Below are positions 24,462 to 37,125 of a DNA stretch of 64,000 bases, piece after piece (within the stretch, counting starts at the first letter, position 1; each line of letters opens with the position of its first letter). The DNA is from Todiramphus chloris collaris (lineage: Eukaryota; Chordata; Aves; Coraciiformes; Alcedinidae): contig JANVCC010000261.1 in the NCBI GenBank assembly GCA_025345505.1, positions 173,621 through 237,620 of the forward strand, read 5' to 3'. A model generated the notes under the pieces. It was not told where the DNA came from, ran no database searches, and worked only from the letters and a program-made list of their open reading frames with translations. The translations under genes and the position numbers were made by a program.

Positions 24462-25961
24462 GCCCTGCCATCTGATCCACTTTTGATCTTTTTCTAGCTT
24501 GGCCTGCATATTTTTTAAAGCATTTTGCTGCCAGAGCTGACCACTACTGAGAGAAAAAGCAGCCAGCAAACTTCCCCATTTATAAATGTGCAGCTTTAAA
24601 GCTTTGCAGATTACACTGCTTGGTTTTCAACCTACTCATAAGGACCTTGCCAGCAGGTTTCCAGTAAGCTAGACATTTAAGTCAAAGTGGCTTCTTTGAA
24701 ATACTTGAAGAGTGGCACAGGGGAGGTTTTGGTGAATGATGGTGTGAAGAAGAGGATAATCTGCAGATGAGATACCCAGAGCAGAACATCTTTCTCAGGT
24801 TATGGTTTGTTACGAGGATTTGGGCTTTTCCATACTGTTATTCCAGGCCTTAAGATACTGATTACTCATTTCAGCTCTAGTACAATAGGCAAAGAATTTT
24901 TTTTTCTGGAATTTCGTGCTTTAAAATCTTTTTCCCATTCAAGGCATCTGTCTATAACATCCTTTTTTTTTCACCATGATTTTAAATTGCCTTTAGAAAT
25001 CTGAAGAAAGTGGAGAATTTTCTCTACTATTTCTCACAAATTACATTGCTGGGTCACAGACAAATCTGCTGTAAATAGGCACAACTCCACTGATGAAAGC
25101 AGTGTTGTCCCTGCCAGTGCTGAAGGGTGAAATGAGTTGACTAGCTTTGTGTCACCCCACTGTTGGAAGGCAGGGGATTAACTGATATTTGTGCAGCCAG
25201 CTGAAAGGCCTAAATATGTATGTTGCTGTACTTCACAGTAAGACTCATAATTTATTTTCATTGTATTTAGTGAATTAGAGCCCAGCTCGTGGTGGGCAGG
25301 ACTGGCTTCCCATGTAATTGCACGCACTGTGCCATCCATTTCCACTTTTCAGAGGAACTTGGGCTGCCTCCTGCAGAAACTAAGGCATCAAAAGTATGTT
25401 TTAAGATCTTAAAATACCTTTGTGGATCTCAACCTGGGCATTTTGATTTTGCAAGTCTGTATTTTGTTCTACATATTGTAAAAATGAAGATAGTTTACAT
25501 TTTTATGATACTATCTCTAGTAAGTCACACGGGGTCCTCTCTCCCCATCCCCTAGTTCAAGAACACGATGTAAATTCATAAGCAAGAGTTGGCAAAAACC
25601 TGAATAGTGTCAAAGTGTTATTGCATCTCACTGTGAATGTTTTAAAGTTTGGCAGTAGTAAAGTTAATCCCATTGTGGAGTTTTGCATCAGGTCAGTGTT
25701 GTATTTATAGAAATAAATAATGTTTTGTTCAGTGCTGGATCTTCTCAATGAGCAACAGTATTAAGAGAGTGTTGCCCTAATACGTTGGTATTTGCTACAA
25801 GCTGATTTGAGATGGATGTTCCTACATTCTCGTTGTATTATTCATTTTTAACGAATGAAAGAGATGATAATTGTGGTCCTAGATCAATGGGTGATAAAAG
25901 GGTTAACAGTTAAACTTGGCTTTATGATAATTTATATATTTGTAAACATTGGGGATCTTAT

Positions 25962-26172
25962 GAATGGTTACAAATATCTGCAGGGTGGGTGTCAAGCAGG
26001 AGGGGCCAGGCTCTTTTCAGTGCTGCCCTGCGATAGGATGAGAGATAGTGGTAGCAAGAGGAAACATGGGAAGTTCCACCTCAGCATCAGAAGAAACTTC
26101 TTCCCTGTGAGAGGGACAGAGCCTGGCCCAGGCTGCCCAGAGAGGCTGTGGAGTCTCCTTCTCTGGAGAACC
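25962..26172 (+). mobile_element. CR1 LINE internal fragment, sense orientation
   Basis: In the + direction it reads YKYLQGG, then [52 protein letters not shown], which is the C-terminal part of CR1 ORF2. It lies in one open frame with non-CR1 sequence on both sides. The final 3' part and tail of CR1 are absent, so both ends are truncated. It is the inverted counterpart of the antisense copy 1.5 kb to its left. Confidence 0.88.
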
Positions 26173-26984
26173 ATGCAGAAGACGTGGGGTTTCATTTGTA
26201 AGATTACTTGGAGCACTGCCCAAAATACATACACAAAAAAATGGAGAGCAGAGCAAAACAGGAAGGCTAATTCTTTCTTTTAACACGAAATGTGGTCATG
26301 AGTATCACCAGCCACTGTGAATCATGAGCTCGTGCTCATCCCCTTGATGGCGTTTCCACTGCAAGTGGAGGGAGTGTGCTATGAAGAGACAAAACACCTG
26401 CTTTGTCCCCTGTGCTGCTCATTGCAGCATCACTGTAGTCTGGGCTAATCAGAACTGACAGCAATTAAGAATAATTGAGGTAGTCTTTCTAGCTCAGTGA
26501 TTTCCCTGTAGTTTTTAATAATGAGAAATCAGAAGGAAAACCAAACGCTGTTGTTCACTAAGCTCTCACAAGCCATTTCTGATTGTCTTGGGATTCAACA
26601 ACTCATTTGATGGAGAATTTGCAGTGCTTGGTTTGAGCAGCACCAGTTTTCTGCATGTCTGTGTGATGACATTTTTGTTTACATTCTTTAAACATGTGGA
26701 ATGTTAATTTTTCAGGCTTTTTTCTTTTTTTGGGGTGTCTTGGTATCTGGTTCCTGAGTTATTTTGAGCCTGAGCTTGTTTTCCTCTATCATGTAAGTCA
26801 AGCCAATAGGAAGTATGATGTACTCTCCTCTCATGGTGCTGCAATTAAAGGAACTGCGAAGGCAGGACTGGCCAAACAGGCTCCTTGTCACAGACATCTG
26901 GTCACAATAATGGCTTTGGAAAACATATTAATAATGTGATTTTCTTTGTTTTATAATATTGTCTGTGTTTAGCATGATGAAGAC

Positions 26985-27880
26985 AGGTAAGATAAACTTG
27001 CTGAGGGTGTACTGAACCCCACTATGTCATTGATTAAGATACTAAATAGTATTGGTTCCAGTGCGGACTCTTGAGGGACACCACTCATTGCTGGTTTCCA
27101 CTTGAACATTGAGCAGCTGAGTGTAATTCTTTGAACACAGACATACAGACAATTCCTTATGTGTCTAGCAGTCCGTCCAGGAAACCCGTATATCTCCATT
27201 TTGGTGGTGAGAATGTTGTGGGGGACTCTATCAAAGGCCTTACAGAAGTCCAGGTAGATGACATCAGTCGCTCTTCCCTTGTCCACTGATGCAGTCACTC
27301 CGTTGTAGAAGGCCACTAGATTAGCCAGGCATGATTTGCCCCCGGTAAATCTGTGCTGGCTGTCTTGAATCACCTCCCTGTCTTCCATGTGTTTCAACAT
27401 AACTTCCGGGATGATCTGTTCCTTGACCTTACCAGGCACAGAGGTGAGGCTGACTGGTTCACACTTCCCACGGTCCTCCTTATTACCCTTTTTAAAAATG
27501 GGTGCAATATTCCCTTTTTCCAGTCACTGAGGACTTTGTCTAACTGCTGTGACTTTGCAAATATGGTGGGGAGCCACTTAGTGAGCATCAGACACTTCCC
27601 TCAGGACCCTGGGATTCACCTTGTCAGTCCCATGGTCTTGTGCATGTTCAGGTTTCTTAGGTGGATTCAAACGTGATCTTCTTTTACGATGCGACAGACT
27701 TCATTCCCCCAGTCCCTGCTCTGACATTCAGGGACCTGAGACATGTGGGAAGAGTAGTTACCATGGAAAACTGAGGCAGAATAATTGTTGAGTACTTCAT
27801 CCCTCTCTGTGTCTGTTGTCACTCATTCTCCTTTCTTATTTACCTAGGGACGATACATTTTCTTCTACATCTCTTTCAAT
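26985..27880 (-). mobile_element. CR1 LINE internal fragment with part of the reverse transcriptase domain
   Basis: On the - strand it encodes the fingers and palm of CR1 ORF2 in two overlapping frames. The first has [11 protein letters not shown]. The second has [49 protein letters not shown], then [20 protein letters not shown], then [21 protein letters not shown]. The copy ends at about 26985, just short of the catalytic F/YADD box, and lacks the 3' end and tail. The right border is uncertain by roughly 50 bases. It is a dead fragment. Confidence 0.9.
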
Positions 27881-27929
27881 GTCAGTGCACAAACTGCTGA
27901 CATGTGGGTTTCACTCTGTGGGTACCGCT

Positions 27930-28035
27930 GCCCTTGTTCTGATCAGTGCAAGATCTGCTGGAGCAGACCAAAGCCTTTCCATCTAGGGCAGCATCCTTCC
28001 ACCAAGTGCCTCTGTCACCAAGTGACCAAGTGCAA
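27930..28035 (+). repeat. Candidate ancient sauropsid interspersed repeat
   Basis: The core AGCAGACCAAAG-CCTTTCCATCTAGGGCAGCATCCT, followed by a GTGCAATAACATGTAAGAAAGC-like end, resembles a repeat common in turtle, crocodile and other reptile genomes whose hallmark is GATCAGACCAATGGTCCATC and CCCAGTATCCTG. I recall this pattern but cannot name the family. It lies directly beside a CR1 fragment. Confidence 0.35.
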
Positions 28036-28887
28036 TAACATGTAAGAAAGCTTCCTTCAGTAAAACATGGAATAACTTGCCCCTTCTGTGGGCTGCTGTG
28101 ACTTTAGATATCAGCCTCAGTGCAAAAGGATGAAGATCCAGAGTTTCACGCTGGTTGGTACAAGTAGGTGCTTCACCTCTAGACTTTTTTTAATTGATTG
28201 GGTTTTTTTTGGTACATCATAACTTTTAGCAGTGAATTCAGGAACTTAATGAAAGACTGGGTAGAAAAGGTATTGTTCCAGTCTGTTTTCACCATGATTA
28301 ACAGCCCATATATTTGTGATGTGGACATTTCTAAGTACCAGATACTTCCATCATTTAGATCTCATTTGAGGGATTACATACTGCAAATATGACTGCATTG
28401 CAGAGGGCTGAATTTTGTCTGAAATTCCAAGTACATTAGTTTGTTTTTATATGGAAATACCTCTGTTCAAAGAGAATGCAATGCTGATGTATTGCTCATA
28501 TATTAAAGCATATCCAAAATGTTTGACTGTTTTGTCCCAGAGAAAACGTTGGTATTTCAACTTTTTGTTTGATTTTGTTTTGTTTTCTCTGAATAAAGAC
28601 AACATATGATTAGCCCCTCGCCTCCCCCACCAAGATCATCTTGGAAAAACCTAGACTGCTTTACTTTGAGGTCTTTAGTTGAAGTGCAATTTCAGAACTC
28701 CTGAATGATTGAGATATTACACTGTATTCTGGTTTGATTTTAAATATTGTTTCTTTGTCTGAGTTTTCACCAGGAAGCTGGGCTCCCCAACCAGAGATGC
28801 ATGTGGTATCACAGTGATTCAGAAATACTATCCAGTTGTTTCCTCTTTTTTTTTACCCATAAATAAACACATTTCAATTGAGCAATG

Positions 28888-28911
28888 CTTTTTCTTTTTT
28901 TTTTTTTACAG
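28888..28911 (+). other. T-rich tract ending in AG (cryptic 3' splice site candidate)
   Basis: A pyrimidine run of about 20 bases ends in ACAG at 28911, a strong-looking acceptor by eye. The sequence after it does not resemble COLEC12. If used from intron phase 1 it meets a TGA after seven codons. It is most likely an unused decoy. Confidence 0.3.
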
Positions 28912-31900
28912 CATGTTTTAATGCTTGCTCATGACAATTTGTCTGGAATCTAAACACTATCCACAGCTTATATTAACTTTCCTTAAAGAAAAAGCTGGAA
29001 AAGTTTGCAAAATTACATCTTTCAAATGGAACTGCCTTATTCCATAGACACAATATTCTAGTGGAAACTTCCACTGGCTTTAATTTTCCCCCAAAAGTGT
29101 CACATTGGTTTAATTTGTAGTACTCTGCTCTAAAAAATATTACAGACTGCCCCTCCATTTATAGCAACTGCATATTTCATATGTGCAGAAAATGGAAGCA
29201 ATTATTAAAATGTTTCCTGCTTGCAGTGGACAACTGTTCCCTTTCCAGTGTCTAAATGGTGGGCTGTTGCTGTTACTCAGGGTGGTTATTTCAGTAGCCC
29301 TTGCTGCTAACCAAAGTTGATGTGAAGAACCGTGCAGGTACCAAAGAGCTAGTGGTCTCTATGCAGAGATGAGCAAAGAGTGGGTAATAACCTGCAAGCC
29401 AAAGGCATCATGTCATAGCAGCAGTTATCACATCTGCTCTGCTGGCTTCAAGGCTTGAGATCTAAACAGAGTAGAAATAGATGACAGCAGAGTTCAGTGA
29501 AAGTTGAGGTACCATTTTAGGAGCATTCATGATTCCCAGAGAGCCTCCCCACTGAACAACCAAGTCCTCCAGTTTTTATGAGCAATAAATAAATTATTCT
29601 TCTGTTATCTGTCATATAAAAACATATTTTCATCTATATTGCTTTCCACAAAAATTAATGTGAGCAGGCAATTGCTTCTGGGCCTCTTTGTAAACAGCTG
29701 GTAAACAGGAGGTTGAATTATTATCCAAGAAAATTAATAAATGCTTTTTTTTACTTGTTTGGGTTGTTTCATCTAACACATCTAGTTCTGCTGGTGTAGT
29801 CCAAGGAGGGTCTTTGTGTGGTGATCATCTTCATCTCATTTAAACATCATATCTGGAACCAACTCAGGAACATTTTACTAACAGGTTTCCAGGTACTTTT
29901 CCTTCTTGTTTGAGTATCAGAATACAACGTGAGGTCATTATTCACAATCAAAAAATTGCCAAGAGAATATGTAGTAGAGCTCAAATTTTGGTTTCTAGAT
30001 GCATCCAAAGCATGACTTGGAAAATAAAAAACCTCTCTAAAGTGGAAGAGCAGGGCACGGGGACAGCGAACAGGGAGGAATGTATCATTCCCATTTCTCC
30101 TGATCAGTTCAGCAAAGGTTTAGCATCAAGTGATGTGGCTGTGGCTACAAAACTGCTCAGCTTCCCACACAGTTCAGGGATGTTTTGCCTGGAGTGTTGT
30201 ATCCTGCAAAAGAACTTGTTGACAGGCTCCTTACTGCAGCAGCATCATGGAAGGTATTGCAGCTAATTTAGCATGTCTCTGGCAGGGCTTGGGCAAGTTT
30301 GAGGCTTCTGTGGTATCACTGTGCTTCCACATCAGTGTTTGTGAGAGCTAACTCATCTCTTTATAAGAAAATATAAACAAACCAGTTCAGGTTGTACAAA
30401 TTCCAGGGGTGGAACTAGTGCTCACAGCTGTGGCAACGCTGGAGTGCAGAGCAGCGTGGTGATGTTTTTCCTGAAAGGCTTTAAAGGCAGAGAGGGTAGA
30501 ACCTGCTGAAAACACATTTGTACTACAGTGAAAAAACAACCATGGAGTTATTGCATTTTCTGATATTTAACTGTTCTATGCATCATCTGAAATCATGGCA
30601 TGGGCAACTTTTTATTACTGCAGTATGTGGAACCAAGTTTCTTGTAGTTAGACCGTTCTCAGCAGAAATAAACAAACTGAAACTTATTATGAATGAAGAC
30701 AGCAGCAAGGTCTGACCCTCAAACAGTTCTTCCTGACAGAAATTCATGATACTGAATTATATCTTTGTTCTGTGACTGTGAAGACAGGCAAGGTGCCCAC
30801 TGAGCCAAGCCTTCCCTTAGGTTATTCAGGCAGCTGAGTCCCTCAGCTCTGCCTGCCTTTTCTGTCTGAATTAGGTGGAATGTGCTGTGGTAGAGCAAGC
30901 TGGGCGGATCGTGCTTCTGCACGATGCATAATTTATTATGCTGATATTTAGCAGTTTTTCTGGAGACTTGCAGTCCATTCTGATGGATGTTTGTAGGTGG
31001 ATGCTGACTGCATTTGCTTTCTCTGTGAGACCTTCAGATCTGCATTGCAGGCTTCTGTGGCTCACCACAGAGTGGTCCAGGACTTGGCTGCAAATCCACC
31101 TTGGAGCTGGAGCGTTATGGCTGAGGCATTGTGCACCCCAGCTCCCACAGCCTGTAATGTGAAGTCTGGAAGGAGTCTGTCTGACCTGTTGTGTTCCTCT
31201 TTTGGATGACTTAGAGAAGCTAGGGACTCGCCAGAGGGTCAGTTTAGGGTGTGCTCACTGCTGGGGACTAAGGGAGTGTATGGATGTGTGTGTGGTAGTG
31301 TAGGAGGGGCTGATGTGGGGGTGTTTGGAGCTGCTGCTTCTTCAGGGAAGAAAAGCTACCCTGGGGTGATGGTGCTACTCAAGCTGTTGCACTCTGGTTT
31401 CTGACAGGAAATGAGCTGCAGGCTTGCACCAGTGAGTAAGAAATCTCCCTCCCTGGTGTGTGCACTCAGAGCTCACTCTGTCCTTGGGGCTCCATCCATT
31501 CACTCTGTTCCATCTCCTCCCCAAGTCACCACAGGCTCATGGAAACTCAGTTTGTGGCTCCCATGACTGGCAGAGTGCCCCTCAAGTGACCCCATTTCTA
31601 TGATGGTTCCCTCCTTCCCTGGAGGGGTAATACCAAGTTTTTTAGCCCATGGGCCAATTCCATGTAAATTAAATCCTTGTCGCTTCCCCCTGGGCTTGGT
31701 CACAGGGGGCCTGGCATGCACCATTTCCTTTGCTATCCAGAGGACTTTTGGGGTGTTCATATGACTTCTGAGACTTGCAGAGTGTATATCCCAGGCAACG
31801 TTCAGTGCGTGGACCTCTCCTTGCATCCACTATCTCCATTTCCAGACAGTGTGCTGACAGGGTGGGTGGCAGATTGACCACCTTCAACTCGACCCCATGC

Positions 31901-33377
31901 CTATGGTTGGCAGCAGGGATTCTGGAGCTGCACTTCCAGATCTGCCCCCACATTTGCCTCAAAACCCTGACAAACTGAGGAATTTTCACTTGATCCATCT
32001 CATCAGTCTAACTTGTCCAGCGTCATGTTCTTATTCCTACTGATGACTTATATCATGGCTAACTGAACTAAGGAGGTATTGATGACAGAGAATTTTGTGT
32101 CCTAGATCCTCCGTTAACTATTACTTAAGGATGAATGTGAGCTGCAGACTTTTTCCACTTTTCCCCAGTTTTCAGAAGGGTGTCTCCATGCTGAGGTTAA
32201 ATAACCTTCATCAGGATATGGGAAATGGGGTGAAGGAAACAGTCATTTAGAAGAAGGATAAAGGAGCCTGGAAAGATCTGTTAACCTGAGTACTGAAAGA
32301 AGCTCTGGATTCATGAAAATGTTTTGCAGGAGCTATCCCAAAGCCCATGTAACTTCAGTAATCCATGATCTCTTCCAGCTGTTAGCATGAGCACCACGGC
32401 ATAATAATCACCTCCATGTGCATTACTCATTCTCCATTTTATAGTGTGTCTCTCTACTTATTAGATCATTGACAGAGGGAACAAGCCATCCGTGGAAGGA
32501 GACCTGGATGCAATTATGCATAGTTCAACTGGATCCTATTAGTGTTAAACAGCAAAAAATGTTACATGTAATCTGAGTCAGTGAGCTACACAGAGGAGTA
32601 CGGCAGAGTCAGGAGGACAAGGACTAATGTGTGTTAGCCATGGGTCATTAATTTTGGCTTAACATTCTCTACAGGTATGAGAGAGAAACACGGAGATTAC
32701 ACAGATGTTGACTAATGACAAATAAAAGCCAGGAGACTTTTGTAGTCTGTAAGAGAGCACATGCCCAACAGGCTGCTGCCTCTGCTTGGTCACAGGAATG
32801 GGTGCAAAGGTCCTGGGGAGTCCTCTGTCCCTCCGTAACAAAACAGTGGGAGCCAGCCTCACCACTGTCAACAGACCTCAAGAGGGACTCCTCATCGTGC
32901 AGGTGGCCAGCACTGCACTCACAAGTGCTTGTGTAACAACCGTGCAATGCAGGGACGTGTGAACACGTCCATTAGTACCAACACCATCCAGGGTAGCGCT
33001 GCTCAGCTCCTGCAGTAGTGTCCACGGCAGGATGGTTAATGCCCAACCCTACCAAGCACCAAGCCTGTTTTCTGACTGACTTGCATCCACTGTGTGGTTT
33101 GCACCCAGGCCCAGATTGCTAATAAATTCAGTTCACTGAGGTCCTCCTAAGGGATCAGTTTTAGGCTCTGTCTAGATGCAAGCCTTGCCAGTGGAACTGC
33201 ATTCATGTACTTAACTTTGCAAAGATTTCCTCTTAGCACTTGGAGACCTATAATGTGTAAGCTGAAAGGTTAGGGGAAAAAATCCCTCAAAAGTGAAGCA
33301 CTTGATTTCCCATGATGTTCTCTATATCAGTGCAGTAATGTGGGCCAACTGTAGCAGTTTTATTCCACCATAAAAAT

Positions 33378-33836
33378 CACAGATTCATAGAATCGTTAAT
33401 GGTGGAAAAGACATCCAAGATCATCAAGTCCAACTGTCTACCCAGCATTATCATGTTCAGAAGACCATGTGCCAAGTCTACAAGTTTTTTGAACACCTCC
33501 AGGGATGGTGACTCCACCCTCTCCCTGGACAGCCTGTTCCAAGGGCTCACCACTCTCTCAGTAGAGAAATTGTTCCTAATATCCAACCTAAACCTCCCCT
33601 GGTGCAACTTCAGCCCATTTCCTCTAGTCCTGTCATTAGTTACTTAGGAGAAGAGACCAACCCCCACCTCACTCCAACCTCCCTCCAGGTAGCTGCAGAG
33701 AGCAATAAGGTCTCCCCTCAGCCTCCTCTTCTCCAGACTGAACAACCCCAGCCCCCTCAGCTGAGCCTCATAAGACATGTTCTCCTCACCCCTCACCAGC
33801 TTCGTTGCCTTTCTCTGGACCCACTCCAGCACCTGA
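33378..33836 (-). mobile_element. CR1 LINE, 5'-truncated, antisense
   Basis: It begins with the reversed tail CACAGATTCATAGAATCG. The - strand carries CR1 ORF2 C-terminal phrases in two frames: [25 protein letters not shown] and then [25 protein letters not shown]. The frame shift between them marks decay. The copy ends at CACCTGAT near 33836, where an AT-rich low-complexity patch starts. Confidence 0.92.
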
Positions 33837-33900
33837 TAAATTATAAAAATTATGCAAAAATGATAAATATTATAGAAAAAATTATTCAAATTATGCAATC
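33837..33900. repeat. AT-rich patch abutting the CR1 truncation point
   Basis: Irregular repeats of AAATTAT and ATTATGCAA make up this patch. It sits exactly where the CR1 copy was truncated, so it probably marks an AT-rich insertion site. Confidence 0.6.
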
Positions 33901-34709
33901 TTCAGTCAATTGCGTAAGCTTTCCTTGTTGATACAGTTGTTAAAAGAAGCTTCCTGGCTTTTTTACTAATCAAGAAACAAAATAGCTATGGAGTTTAGTT
34001 TATACCTTACATCTTCCAACACAGTGAAACAACATAGGAGTTGGAGTCAACAGGCGCGAGTAATGACTGCAGTGGTGATGAAAATAATGCTAGTAGAATT
34101 AGGGAAATAGTTGGGGGTTTTTTTATTATTGTTATTATTGTTTCCTCAGAGGCCATTATCCTGCCATTTTTCTTTTGGAACTGGATTTCAAAATGGATTA
34201 CGGGATTTTCTGTACCCAGCTGTATTTCAGAAAGTGCCATTCTCGCATCATATACTGACAGAGGAAGGAGCTCAGCTACATCTCGCACATCCATTTGACT
34301 TACTAAAGACATCTGAAGTCAAAAAAACCTTTCTCTACCCACTCTTCATTTTTTATTAGAAAAAGAGAAATCACTTTGTTGTCAGCAAACATCTTTAGGT
34401 TTTCTCATGTGTCATGCCATTGATAAACTGCATATTCATCAACAAGGTGAGGAGACATTAAGAGTTTTTATGCAAATCTTTTGCTCAACAACAGCAGGAT
34501 TTCACTGGCTGTCTCACAGTGATGACTGATCTTTTCAACAAGGGAAATATGTGTCATCATCCTTTAGGTACAGGAGAGGAGACTGCAACCAAGGCAGGGA
34601 TTTGCTTGCAGTCATGGCAGACCAGTGTTCCTGAGGAACCTGTGGAGCGATTAGCAATTCATTTGAGTTCTGATATGGGGAAGGAGGACAATCAGGACAT
34701 CCTGATGGT

Positions 34710-37125
34710 CACAGAATCACAGAATCTTTGTAATTGGAAGGTATCTCTAGAGATCATCTTGTCCAGCCCCTCCCCCCCAAAAGTAGGTTTGCCCAGAGCA
34801 CATTACCCAGGATGGCATACAGGTGAGTTTGGAAAGTCTCCAGAGAAGGAGACTCCACAGCCTCTCTGGGGAGCATGGGCCAGGCTCTGTCAACCTCACA
34901 GCAAAGTTTTTCTTCATATTAAGATGGAACCTCCTGTGTTCCAGCTTGTGCCTGTTGCCCCTTGTCTTGTCACTGGGCACCACTGAAAAGAGTTCGGGTC
35001 CATCCTTCTTGCACCTGCCCTTTAGATATTTATATACATTGATAAGGTCTCCTCTCAATCTTCTCCTCTCCAGGCTAAATAGTCCCAGTTCTCTCACCCT
35101 TTCCTCATTAGAGAGATGCTTCAGTCCCCCAGTCATCTTCACTGCCCTCTGATTCCTCCCAGATGCAGGACCCTACATTTGCCCTTGTTGAACCTCAGTA
35201 AAATCTGCTCTGCCCAACTCTCCAGCCTGTCCAGGTCACGCTGGATGGCAGCACAGCCTCTGGTGTGTCAGCCACTCCTCCCAGTTTTGTATCATCAGCA
35301 GACTTTCTGGGGTGCACTCACTCTGTGCCTCCTTCCACGTCATTAATGACTATGTTGAACTGGACCCAGCACTGATCCCCGGGGAGCGCCACTGGCCACA
35401 GGCCTCCAACTGACTCTGCACCACTCTGCACCCAACCAGCTCCCAGTCCACCAGTCTGCTTGTCTAACCCACACTACATAAGTTTCCTAATGAGGATGTT
35501 ATGGGAAAGAGTGTCAAAAGCCTTGCTGAGGTAGACGAAAACAACTGCTCTCCCCTCATCTAATCATCCAATTATGACATCACAGAAGGCTATCAGATTG
35601 GACAAGCAAGACTTCCCCTTGGTAAATCCATGTTGACCTCTCTCAATAACTTTATTTTCTTCCACGTGTTTTGAGATGACATCCAAAACAATTTGTTCCA
35701 TGACCTTTCCAGGGACAGAGGTGAGACTAACCAGTCTGTAGTTTCCTGGATCATCCTTCTTGCCCTTTTTAAAGACTTGAGCAACATTGGCCTTCCTCCA
35801 GTCCTCAGGCACCTTTCCTGCTCTCCATGACCTTTCAAAGATGATGGAGAATAGCACAGCAAGAACATCTGCCAGGTCTCTCAACACTCATGGGTGCATC
35901 CCATCAGGGACCATGGCTTTCTATGTCTTCTGTTTGGCTAACCTGGTCTTCCTCTACCAAGGGAAAATCTTCCTCTCTTCAAGACCTTTCCTCTTACCTC
36001 CAGGGCCTTGGATTCATGAGAGCTGGTTTTATCAGTGAAGACCGAAGCAAAGAAAGCATTTCAATAACTCCACCTCCTCTGTATATTCCACCACTAGGAC
36101 ACCCACCTCGTTCATCAGCAGGCGCACATTTTCCACAGTCTTCCTTTTTCTATTGATATACTGGAAAAAACCTTTCTTGACGTCTTCATTGCCCCTTGCC
36201 AGATTCAATTCCAGGTGGGCCTTAACTTTCCTCGTTGCATCCCTGTGTTCTCTGACAGCATTCCTATATTCCTTCCAAGTGGCCAGTCTTATTTTCCACA
36301 TTCTGTAAATTTCCTTCTTCCGTTTGAGTTTTTCCAGAAGTCTCTTCCTCATCCATGCAGGTCTCCTGCCTCTTCTGCTTGGTTTCTTACTCATAGGGAT
36401 GCACCGATGTTGAGCTTGGAAGAAGTAGTGTTTGAATACTGACCAGCTCTCATGGACACTCCTGCCTTCTAGAGCCCTGACCCATGGTATTTCACCAAGT
36501 AGATCTTTGAAGAGGTTAAACTTAGCTCTTCTGAAGTCCGGCATTGTGATCTTAGTTATTTCTTTACTCTTTCCACACAGGATACTGAACTCCACCATCT
36601 CATGGTCACTACAGCCAAGATGTCCTCAACTTTCACATCCCCAACAACTCTTTCTTTGTTTGTTAATACAAGATCCAGCAGTGCACCTCTCCTTGTAGGT
36701 TCTTCTACCACTTGTACCAGAAAATTATCCTCAATGCTCTGCAGGAATCTCCTGGGCTGTGACTAGATGGTTTACCTTTCCAGCAAGTATCAAGGTGGTT
36801 GAAGTCCTCCATGAACATCAGGGCCTGGGATGTGAGGCTACTTTCATCTGTCTGTAAAAGGCCTCATCAACCTCCTCACCCTGATCAGGTGGCCTGCAGT
36901 GAACAACCACAGCAGCGTAACGCAAGTTAGCTTGTCCCTTATTTCTTACCTGTGAACTTTCAACATGTTCTTCATCCTCTCCAAGGCAGAACTTGGTGCA
37001 TTCCAGGTGCTGTGTCACATAAAGAGCCTCTCCACCACCCCTCCTTGCTGGCCTATCTTTCCTGAACATTACATAGCCATGGCATCATTTCAGTCATATA
37101 AGCTATCCCACCATGTAATTGCAAT
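34710..37125 (-). mobile_element. CR1 LINE, longest copy (~2.4 kb), antisense, degenerate ORF2
   Basis: Running from right to left on the - strand, it shows the endonuclease C-terminal part (near 37069-36818: RPARRGGGEALYV, RPPDQGEEVDEAFYRQ) and the linker (36598-36032: SKKPSRRGRRPAWM). The reverse transcriptase fingers follow (35887-35564: EDWRKANVAQVFKKGKKDDP, HGFTKGKSCLSNLIAF). Next is the palm, with a catalytic box decayed to SADD at about 35292-35303. The C-terminal part (35142-34747: [20 protein letters not shown]) ends in the tail at 34710. Frameshifts and stops separate these pieces, and a segment is missing near 35150. The 5' UTR, ORF1 and the endonuclease N-terminal part are absent, so it is inactive. 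Confidence 0.93.

Noticed and set aside
31500..31998. Two overlapping - strand frames (108 and 109 codons) that looked like a frameshifted coding remnant
   Set aside because: No motif of a retroviral, LINE or cellular protein could be recognised in either, and the overlap alone is not evidence.
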